Source of the DNA: Nitrospinaceae bacterium
GTDB taxonomy: Bacteria > Nitrospinota > Nitrospinia > Nitrospinales > Nitrospinaceae
Assembly (NCBI GenBank): GCA_029261535.1
Contig: JAJDBF010000002.1
Location: 1 to 64,000, forward strand
DNA length: 64,000 nt
Direction: 5' to 3'
Part shown: piece by piece, positions 8,821 through 15,737 of the stretch
Layout of the letters: each line of letters starts with the position of its first letter
Position numbering within the stretch: position 1 is the stretch's first letter
The notes under the pieces: generated by a model
Told to the model about the DNA's origin: nothing
Seen by the model: only the letters and a program-made list of their open reading frames with translations
The model's database searches: none
Program-made: the position numbers and the translations under genes

Positions 8821-9054
8821 TTAAAGAGAACGGCTGGAGTACCGCTTGGGCGGTTCGAGCTCTATCCCATGTTTAGAACCAAAATATTTTTCAGCAAGAC
8901 TTAGAATGTCGAAAGACCCGGCTCCAGCCGAAGACGATACTGCTTGCAGAATGTTGCGGACATACGCCTCCAGAGAAACACCTGCTTGCGCCGCCTGTAG
9001 CCGCAGGTTCCTCTTCGTGCTTTCCGGTAAACCTCTAATAGTAATACTGGCCAC
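8821..9054 (-). CDS. FitA/VapB-like ribbon-helix-helix antitoxin without a toxin partner
   Basis: A 77-residue protein with a ribbon-helix-helix DNA-binding start (ASITIRGLPESTKRNLRLQA, then GVSLEAYVRNIL). This is the FitA/Arc-type antitoxin pattern; such proteins repress their own operon and neutralise a PIN-domain VapC toxin. The likely start is GTG 9054, six bases after AGAAGGGG; GTG 9060 also fits. No PIN-domain gene follows: 8651-8820 downstream contains a dispersed repeat and no ORF. Either it is solitary or the toxin was lost when the repeat inserted. Confidence 0.8.
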   Translation of the reverse strand: MASITIRGLPESTKRNLRLQAAQAGVSLEAYVRNILQAVSSSAGAGSFDILSLAEKYFGSKHGIELEPPKRYSSRSL

Positions 9055-9158
9055 GACCACCCCCTTCTCGCATCGCTACTACCAACAATAGCATCAATCT
9101 ATATTGGGATCTCATTAAAAAAACAGGTGACCTCGCGCAGTGTAGCTCCCCCTTCTCC

Positions 9159-9335
9159 GAAGAGAGCTTTGCATAAGTGCTTTTTAAAAGACTAGAAAGT
9201 GGAGGCCCCCTTTCCTTCGACAAGCTCAGGACAGGCTATCGACTCAGGGTGACACATAAAATCAACGAATTGTCATTCTGAGCGTCAGCGAAGAATCTCG
9301 CCGTTGCTTTTGATTTTCGAGTTACGACAAGGAAG
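9159..9335. repeat. MITE-like dispersed repeat, copy 2
   Basis: Left end GAGAGCTTTGCATAAG (near 9162-9177), then a CTTCGACAAGCTCAGG block, TGTCATTCTGAG, GAAGAATCTCGCC and GATTTTCGAGTTA, with a decayed right end. It has the same block order as the 34484-34643 copy. It fills most of the 9055-9446 gap, which has no gene. Confidence 0.75.
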
Positions 9336-9396
9336 TTTTTCCCCGTAGGCTGTGACTCCAGACAAATAGAAAATAAATTTTTCTACCCTGAAACGA

Positions 9397-9433
9397 AAAA
9401 AAAGCCCGCAAGCCGAAGCCTGTGGGCTTTTTT
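9397..9433 (-). terminator. Rho-independent terminator of the DUF3386 gene (bidirectional)
   Basis: AAAAAAGCCC(GCA) pairs with (TGT)GGGCTTTTTT around a 10-nt loop AGCCGAAGCC. The U-run is present on both strands. It lies 14 bp beyond the stop of the DUF3386 gene. Confidence 0.85.
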
Positions 9434-9446
9434 ATACTTCAATCGA

Positions 9447-10124
9447 TCACATCAATTTGTGATTGGACAATGCCATGCTATCGACTTCGACCCAGTCGTT
9501 TTCGCTGTGGATGATCCGTCGCGTTTCGGGAAGATCAAACGCACCCACGCGCGTGTACTGATCGGTATAACATTCCACATCCTTCAACGCTTTGGTCTCC
9601 GGATTGAAATAATACACGGCATATTTTTTGGTGAGGAATTTACCATCGTCATTTTTCAGGCTTTCTTCGATGTTGATGGAGAACGCCATGCGCGGGGTGG
9701 CACGGTTGATCTGATGAATGCGCCCGTCCTTGATCCGGTAATAGGAGCTCATGCCGTCACCACCCATAACGATTTTACGACCCATGGGGTGGGTGCCATC
9801 ATCGCCAAACACGATGTTGTATTTCCCGTCCGACTCCTCGAAAGAACGCGGCCCACGGTGCATGGCAATCGACGCGAGGTTTTCGGTTAAAAATGATTTC
9901 GCGTTTTCATCTTCGATGGAAGTTTCAATTTCCTTCGGCCCTTTTACCGTCACCGTGCCATTAAAACCCTGACCGTTCAGATTGACCGCAATATCTGCGG
10001 TGAAGCCGTTGAAGCCCGTGCCCCACCGTGCCGTGTTGCCGAAAACTTCCTGCATGGCCGCGCGGGCCTTGGGGTCGTCCTCTACGGTTGCGGCGACATC
10101 TTTCTCTTTTTCATAAGTTGCCAT
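9447..10124 (-). CDS. DUF3386 family protein
   Basis: A 225-residue protein matching the DUF3386 family, known mainly from cyanobacteria and some nitrifier-related phyla. The N-terminal part is DDPKARAAMQEVFGNTARWG, and the C-terminal part is VGAFDLPETRRIIHSENDWV. No signal peptide or membrane span is seen; it seems a soluble beta-rich protein of unknown role. A strong AAGGAG lies seven bases before ATG 10124, and a clear terminator follows its stop. It may be transcribed with the parvulin PPIase upstream (154 bp gap with a hairpin at about 10194-10226). Confidence 0.75.
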   Translation of the reverse strand: MATYEKEKDVAATVEDDPKARAAMQEVFGNTARWGTGFNGFTADIAVNLNGQGFNGTVTVKGPKEIETSIEDENAKSFLTENLASIAMHRGPRSFEESDGKYNIVFGDDGTHPMGRKIVMGGDGMSSYYRIKDGRIHQINRATPRMAFSINIEESLKNDDGKFLTKKYAVYYFNPETKALKDVECYTDQYTRVGAFDLPETRRIIHSENDWVEVDSMALSNHKLM

Positions 10125-10277
10125 TTAACAACTCCTTCTCATCGTATAGGGAATTAAGAGGAACCTTAAAAAGGCCTCTCTTGATTGAATGAACACCCGC
10201 GCCATAATCTTTCCTGGCGTGGGTTTAAGCGACAAACCCAATTGCGTCTGCCACCATTGTCGGGCCTTGAAAACCGT

Positions 10278-11339
10278 CTAAGGTTTGTACAACAACTCGA
10301 CCTTGGCCTTTTTGCGCATCACATTGATATGACTCGACACAATTTTTTTCGCTTCTTCTGTGAACAGGTGGTTTTGCACGGAGCCTTTGACATCTTCAAA
10401 TTTCGCCATCTCAGACGGTTTGATTTCGTTCAGCTTGATCACATGAAAACCGTAGGGGCTTGCGACCACATCGCTGATTTCACCCGGCTTCATTTTAGAA
10501 ACAGCGGCATCATAAGGTTTGTCCAGCATACCTCGGTAAACAAACCCCAGGTCACCGCCCTTTTCCGCACTCCCTGCATCTTCAGAATATTTTTTGGCCA
10601 GCTCAGAGAAATCCCCGCCGCCCTTCACTTCTTTGATGATCTTCTCCATTCTGACCCGGGCCGCATCGCGCAGGCTTTCGGCATTGGCCTTCAGTTCCTC
10701 CAGTTTCATTTTCATGCGCTGTTCTGCTGGCACATACGCGACAAAAATGTGCTGGGAGCGGAAAGATTCCGGTCGCTTGAACCGGCTCTGATTTTGGTCG
10801 AAAAAGCTTTTCACCTGCGCGTCCGTGATCTTCACTTTCCCCTGAACTTTTGCCTCCAGGAATTTACGCGCCATGAGGTCCATTTCGATGGAATGCTTCA
10901 GGATTTTTTCATTGATTCCCCGCGACTCCAGCACTCTCTTCCAGGCTTTTTCGGTCGGGTACTGCTTGCGCAAAACCTGAAAGGAGTCATCAATTTCCTT
11001 GCTTTCAAAAGAAGTCCCTGCTTCCTTGGCATTCTGAAAAACCAGCTCACGAGTGACTTCGCTGTCGATGATTTTTGCGACCAGCATCTTCTCCTGCTTA
11101 CTATTCAAGGGTGCCGGACTGTTCCGAACAACGCGATTGAATTCGAAGTTCACATGGTGAGACGGGACATCAACACCGTTGACCTTGGCCACAACATTCG
11201 GAAGACTAAGCCGCTTGGCCGGCCCCGATACCGTGTACGTTCTATCAGCCTGCGCCGGGGAAGTCGGCACAAGGACCGCTCCCGCTACAAGCCAGAAGGA
11301 GAGAATAAGGGTGATTGGGGTGTACGCTTTAGATTTCAT
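10278..11339 (-). CDS. Periplasmic parvulin-type peptidyl-prolyl isomerase (SurA/PpiC-like)
   Basis: A 353-residue exported chaperone/isomerase. Residues 1-31 are a signal peptide ending SPAQA-D. An N-terminal SurA-like helical region (about 50-180) is followed by a single PpiC rotamase domain (about 195-310: FRSQHIFVAYV, then GGDFSELAKKYSEDAGSAEKGGDLG, then VVASPYGFHVIKL). Such proteins help fold outer-membrane proteins. It lies 24 bp after the cytochrome c gene on the same strand, suggesting one transcript. SurA proper has two rotamase domains; here only one is visible. Confidence 0.85.
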   Translation of the reverse strand: MKSKAYTPITLILSFWLVAGAVLVPTSPAQADRTYTVSGPAKRLSLPNVVAKVNGVDVPSHHVNFEFNRVVRNSPAPLNSKQEKMLVAKIIDSEVTRELVFQNAKEAGTSFESKEIDDSFQVLRKQYPTEKAWKRVLESRGINEKILKHSIEMDLMARKFLEAKVQGKVKITDAQVKSFFDQNQSRFKRPESFRSQHIFVAYVPAEQRMKMKLEELKANAESLRDAARVRMEKIIKEVKGGGDFSELAKKYSEDAGSAEKGGDLGFVYRGMLDKPYDAAVSKMKPGEISDVVASPYGFHVIKLNEIKPSEMAKFEDVKGSVQNHLFTEEAKKIVSSHINVMRKKAKVELLYKP

Positions 11340-11363
11340 AGTTTGCTATTCCGAGATTTAAGG

Positions 11364-11756
11364 TTATAGGGATTCGAGATAATCTATCAAGTGGCTGATT
11401 TCTTCATCCGTCAACACGATCTGTTTTCCGATCACCGTCGCCATAAAACTGTCGCGGGTGCCGGGCCGTTTACCACGGTATTCAAAATAGCGGCGGTTGA
11501 TGTCCTGAACATCCGCACCGTTTTCGGTCCACACCGCCTGCGGGTCTTTCAACCAACGGGCCAGCCATTGCCGACTGTGACGTTTCTTCACGGCCTTGAG
11601 TCCGGGGCAAATGGGTTTGAACACGGTCCCCGGATTTTCAATACGATGACACAGCCGACATTTTTTATCGTTGAACAATTTCTGCCCCATCACCGGGTCC
11701 GCATACACCGTGGAGGCCATGATCAGCAATATGAAAACGATCAGGTATTTTACCAT
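11364..11756 (-). CDS. Exported monoheme cytochrome c
   Basis: A 130-residue class I cytochrome c. The start at ATG 11756 gives a signal peptide (MVKYLIVFILLIMASTVYA-D). The heme-attachment motif is CRLCH (about residues 34-38), and the sixth ligand is probably the Met in DSFMATVIG near the C-terminus. The frame stays open to 11945, but the extension is unlike a cytochrome and would bury the signal peptide. No strong Shine-Dalgarno is visible. It would be matured by the ccm system further right. It precedes the PPIase gene on the same strand. Confidence 0.82.
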   Translation of the reverse strand: MVKYLIVFILLIMASTVYADPVMGQKLFNDKKCRLCHRIENPGTVFKPICPGLKAVKKRHSRQWLARWLKDPQAVWTENGADVQDINRRYFEYRGKRPGTRDSFMATVIGKQIVLTDEEISHLIDYLESL

Positions 11757-11972
11757 TAAAGGGGGGCGAGGCATAGCGGGAGCTCGGCGCAGGTCCACTT
11801 TGGTACTGCCGGAACCAAAATATTCGATCAGTGGCATCGTTAAAAGGCTACCATCTTCACCGACCCGTTGCAATCCTCCACCTTGCACTGAGGCTAGCAG
11901 AATGTTTCCTGTCCGCCGTCTGCGCAGGACCTGATTGACTGGCAAAGATCGGTATGGGACAATTCGACGCCC

Positions 11973-14606
11973 ATGCCGAAAACCCTTTTGTTTGAATCCA
12001 CCAGCCTCCGGTTGTCCCGATTTTTACCCGGCCTCTGCCTGTTTGGTTCAGGTGCCGCCAGCCTCACCTATGAGCTAATCTGGATTCGCCAGTTGTCACT
12101 GGTGTTCGGCGGAACCCTCCATGCCATCTCAATGGTGCTATGCGCTTTCATGGGTGGACTCGCGCTGGGGGCCTGGCTTTTTTCCCTGTGGCTGAAACGC
12201 CGACAACCGCGCAACCTGTTCCTTTTGTACGGCACGCTGGAAGTTCTTATCGGGGCCTACGGTCTCGCCTTCCCCTGGTTACTGGAAGCTACTGCTCCAC
12301 TTTATCCGCTCATGGTTTCGGTTGCGGGTGAAGGTCCCGGCCTCTATTTTCTGGAATTTTTGTGGGGCACCCTGTTGATGTTGCCCTCAACTTTTTTGAT
12401 GGGCGCGACCCTGCCAGTGCTTGGCACCTGGCTGGTGGGCCAACGATCAGATTCCATCCTTTCCAATGTCTCCTGGCTGTACGGAATGAACACAGCAGGA
12501 GCCGTCGCCGGTTGCCTGGTGACCCAGTTTATCACCATAAGATGGCTCGGCATCGCCGGGGCCAACCTGCTGGCCGTCGGCCTGAACGGGTTCATCTTTT
12601 TGCTGTGTCGCATGTTCAACCCTCCGGCTGAATTTGCCACAGCCGACAAGCCACCGGTCCCTTCAAAAGATGAGGTTCCCATTTCCAGAACGGCCAGTTG
12701 GTCTCTGCTCGGCCTGTTCGCTTTCTCCGGACTAGTGGCTTTATCGACGGAAATTCTGTGGACGCGAATTCTGGTCATCCCGCTGGGATCTTCGTTATAT
12801 TCCTTCGCGCTGATCCTGTCCGCTTTCCTGTTCGGCATTGCCGCTGGAAGCCTTTCTGCCGACCGCTTTTTTAAAAATCACTCGCGCATCAAATTGTTTC
12901 TCCTCCTTGAAGCAAGCCTGGGACTCATGGGCCTCTTGATGATTCCCTTACTGGATCAGATCACGCCACTCACCTCATGGCTGGACGCTCATTTTTACGA
13001 TTCGGAAAACACCGCCATGCAGACACTGGCCCTGCGTTCTTCCGTTGCGTTTTTTCTGATGTTTCCACCGGCCTTCGGGTTCGGCCTTATCTTTCCCATC
13101 GCCAATCAGATTCATCTGTCCCTGTTCCAGAACATCCCGACCACGTTGGGCGGCAGTTACACCGTCAACACGGTCGGGTCCATTCTCGGCACCGTGCTGA
13201 CACCTTTTGTGTTTATCCCACTATGGGGCATTGAACGATCTTTATTCGTTCTGTTCGCCAGCCTGTTACTGCTCACCTGTTGCACCGCGCTTTTATTTCC
13301 TGAAATAAAAAAACGGGCACGCGCTCTGCCTGCTTTCGCCATCGTTTTGCTGGGCCTCGGCTATTGGATACTCCAACCCGGCTCTGCCACCGGTCAGCTC
13401 GGGCAAGGCAACCTGACGCGCATCGATTTTGGAACATCACCCGACCAACTCAAAATTGTGGATTACCTCGAAGGAGATTTCGCGACCCTGAGCGTGTTGG
13501 AAGACACGCGCCGCGCCACCCGCACACTGTTCGTCAACGGATTCAGCACCGCCACCGTGTCCGAGCAATTCGGCGGCACCTCCTATATGCAGGCCATGGG
13601 ATTTATACCGATGATTCTGCATCCTGACCCAAAAGACGCACTGGTAATGTGCTTTGGAACCGGCAACACACTCGGGACCGTGTCAGCATTTCCCGATGTG
13701 CGGGTCGATGGGGTGGAGATCGACCGCAACGTGTTGTCCATGGCGCACTGGTTTTCAGAATGGAACGGCGATGTCCGCAATCGGAGCAACGTTGACTTTC
13801 ATATTCAGGACGGACGGCAGTTCATCCGCTGGAGCGAAAAAAAATACGATGTTATCACTCTGGAACCGATGCACCCGGCGCACGCTGGTGTCGCCCATTT
13901 GTATTCCCGTGAATTTTATGAACAGGCGCGGGCCCGTTTGCGAACAGGTGGCATCATGATGCAATGGTTACCGCTTCACTTGCTGAGCCGCGAGGATTCT
14001 CTGGCAGTGCTGAAAACCTTCAAACAGTCGTTCCCACACACGTCTCTCTGGAACAGTTACCTCACGCGCATCGTGCTATTGGTTGGTTCCGACCAGCCAC
14101 TGACGCTGAACCCACAGAATTTTTTGCGCCGGATGCAGAACCCGGCAATCGCCCGCGCAGGAAATGAAATCGGCGTGCATTCGTTTCTGGATTTTCTCGA
14201 CTTTCATCTCACCGATGCCAGCAGCCTGAATACCTTGCTTGCGCCAGTGAGTCTGATCACCGACGACCGTCCGCTACTAGAACATTCAACGGTCAATCTC
14301 CTGCCTCCATTTGCCAGGGAAACGGATGAAACCTTCCTCAACTTTCTACTGGGAAGGATCAGGGATTTTCCCGCGATAGAGGGACTGGATCAAAACAATA
14401 TAAAACAGGTGCAAGCGGAATTTGAAAAGCGCACGGCCCGGCGGCTGTCCATTTTTTCACAGCGATACAAAGGACCCGGTGCTTTGGCGTTTCAATCGAA
14501 AAATTTCGAGGAAGGATTAAAAACCGTCAAGGCGTTTAAAGAAAAACAGGCGGGAGCGTGGGTGGGGTTGTCGGATTCGGGATGGACCGTTGAGAAGGTG
14601 GACTGA
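11973..14606 (+). CDS. Membrane-bound spermidine-synthase-like fusion protein
   Basis: An 877-residue protein. The first ~480 residues are a multi-span membrane region (about 12-14 helices, MFS-like with repeats GGLALGAWLF and GIAAGSLSADR). The C-terminal ~350 residues are a spermidine synthase-like Rossmann domain: VMCFGTGNTLGTV (about 553-565), DGVEIDRNV, DGRQFI, and VITLEPMHPAHAGVAHLYSREFY. The gatekeeper Asp-Asp pair of true aminopropyltransferases is replaced by LEPMHP, so polyamine synthesis is doubtful. Members of this fusion family are common in environmental bacteria with unknown substrate. It is divergent from the cytochrome c gene. Confidence 0.8.
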   Translation: MPKTLLFESTSLRLSRFLPGLCLFGSGAASLTYELIWIRQLSLVFGGTLHAISMVLCAFMGGLALGAWLFSLWLKRRQPRNLFLLYGTLEVLIGAYGLAFPWLLEATAPLYPLMVSVAGEGPGLYFLEFLWGTLLMLPSTFLMGATLPVLGTWLVGQRSDSILSNVSWLYGMNTAGAVAGCLVTQFITIRWLGIAGANLLAVGLNGFIFLLCRMFNPPAEFATADKPPVPSKDEVPISRTASWSLLGLFAFSGLVALSTEILWTRILVIPLGSSLYSFALILSAFLFGIAAGSLSADRFFKNHSRIKLFLLLEASLGLMGLLMIPLLDQITPLTSWLDAHFYDSENTAMQTLALRSSVAFFLMFPPAFGFGLIFPIANQIHLSLFQNIPTTLGGSYTVNTVGSILGTVLTPFVFIPLWGIERSLFVLFASLLLLTCCTALLFPEIKKRARALPAFAIVLLGLGYWILQPGSATGQLGQGNLTRIDFGTSPDQLKIVDYLEGDFATLSVLEDTRRATRTLFVNGFSTATVSEQFGGTSYMQAMGFIPMILHPDPKDALVMCFGTGNTLGTVSAFPDVRVDGVEIDRNVLSMAHWFSEWNGDVRNRSNVDFHIQDGRQFIRWSEKKYDVITLEPMHPAHAGVAHLYSREFYEQARARLRTGGIMMQWLPLHLLSREDSLAVLKTFKQSFPHTSLWNSYLTRIVLLVGSDQPLTLNPQNFLRRMQNPAIARAGNEIGVHSFLDFLDFHLTDASSLNTLLAPVSLITDDRPLLEHSTVNLLPPFARETDETFLNFLLGRIRDFPAIEGLDQNNIKQVQAEFEKRTARRLSIFSQRYKGPGALAFQSKNFEEGLKTVKAFKEKQAGAWVGLSDSGWTVEKVD

Positions 14607-14624
14607 CAGGTTGCTAATCAATCA

Positions 14625-15059
14625 CTACCGGCGTTTTTTGTATCGCTTTTTGGCCTTTACGCCGCTGAGCATGTCGCTAATAATATTTTTGATAAACAAA
14701 ATAACGAACAATAACACCAGAGCGACACCAGCGTACAACACCCACCCAAAAAACACACCCGAGGCCGCTCCCTCATCGAAAGCGAATACCTTATCGACTT
14801 CAGACTTGAGCGTGTTGACGTAGCCCATGACCCAGTCGGAAATGCGGTTCCAGGTTTCGGTGGCAAAGTCTTGAGATTTTTTTAACTTGCCTGCCGCTTT
14901 TTTTGAAGCCTCGGTTGTATGTTCATCTTTATTCTGCTCATCCGCCTGGGCAACCTGAGCCACCACTTCACCGTAGGCAAAACGATGTTCAAACGGAGAG
15001 GACCACAGAAATCCAGTCATCAAAACCATCATCACTGAAATTTTGGCCAGTCGGTTCAA
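14625..15059 (-). CDS. Small exported or membrane protein of unknown function
   Basis: A 144-residue protein from TTG 15059, which has GGAGG four bases upstream; the frame stays open to 15155 without a better start. An N-terminal hydrophobic signal (MMVLMTGFLWSS) leads into an acidic/lysine-rich linker, then TWNRISDWVMGYVNTLKSEVDKVF, one strong membrane span (GWVLYAGVALVLLFVILFI) and a basic tail KAKKRYKKRR. The topology suggests a periplasmic segment anchored by the C-terminal span. No family recognised. It converges with the spermidine-synthase-like gene, 18 bp apart. Confidence 0.6.
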   Translation of the reverse strand: MNRLAKISVMMVLMTGFLWSSPFEHRFAYGEVVAQVAQADEQNKDEHTTEASKKAAGKLKKSQDFATETWNRISDWVMGYVNTLKSEVDKVFAFDEGAASGVFFGWVLYAGVALVLLFVILFIKNIISDMLSGVKAKKRYKKRR

Positions 15060-15165
15060 ATGTCCTCCAGTGTGTGAACGAGGAAACCTATATAAAATTT
15101 CCGTCCTCTTTATAGCTACCGGAAAAAGGTCGAGCCATCCCGGTTCCACCAGCATCGTGAATGCA

Positions 15166-15735
15166 CTACATTATGATATCCTGAATTTTTGAAAATGCTT
15201 CTGTTTTTTTTATACTTTCCTGCGTCTCTTCGTTCAGGCCATTGCCGAAAATATCCAGATATTCAAGCCCGGTGAGGGTCATCGACTCGCTGAGGGCCTG
15301 AGCACCTTCAGCCCCAATCTGATTCTGGGCAAGATCAAGCCGTTTCAACTCCGACAAAAACAAGGATTCGGACAACGCCCGCGCTCCCTCGGCCCCCACT
15401 TTATTTTTCCATAAATTGAGACTTTTAAGATGCGAAAAATTAGCGGAGCCTGCCAGCACCCTGGCACCTTCATCTCCAATTCCATTGCGGTGCAGATGCA
15501 GAACCTCCAGCGAAGTCAGCACTCGCGATTCGGCCAACGCGCGCAGACCTTTATCGGTGATTTCGTTGCGCTCCAGATTGATTTCGCGAACATTTTTCAG
15601 ATCATCTTGCTCAGCTAAAAAACGCAGACCCTCATCACCAATGTATTTGATATGAAGATCCAGAACAGTTCCATCCTGACTCAGGCTTTGCTTTACCAGC
15701 TCTTCGATGGGCTGGTCATTAAACGGCTGGTTCAT
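15166..15735 (-). CDS. Leucine-rich repeat protein (ribonuclease-inhibitor type)
   Basis: A 189-residue protein made of about five 24-28 residue leucine-rich repeats with the pattern LxxLxLxxNxIxDEGARxLAxS, for example LEVLHLHRNGIGDEGARVLAGS. This is the RI-like LRR class, which forms a curved protein-binding surface. It has no signal peptide and is presumably cytoplasmic. The start lies two bases after the stop of the M1 aminopeptidase gene, so the two are one transcript and perhaps partners. The LRR scaffold may bind the peptidase or its substrates; this is inference. Confidence 0.85.
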   Translation of the reverse strand: MNQPFNDQPIEELVKQSLSQDGTVLDLHIKYIGDEGLRFLAEQDDLKNVREINLERNEITDKGLRALAESRVLTSLEVLHLHRNGIGDEGARVLAGSANFSHLKSLNLWKNKVGAEGARALSESLFLSELKRLDLAQNQIGAEGAQALSESMTLTGLEYLDIFGNGLNEETQESIKKTEAFSKIQDIIM

Positions 15736-15737
15736 GG

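Noticed and set aside
10185-11369. Long open frame of 394 codons on the plus strand
   Set aside because: It is antisense to the parvulin PPIase gene, whose product has a clear signal peptide and PpiC domain; the antisense product has no recognisable feature.
11757-11945. N-terminal extension of the cytochrome c gene
   Set aside because: It would put 63 unconserved residues ahead of a clear signal peptide, with no ribosome binding site.
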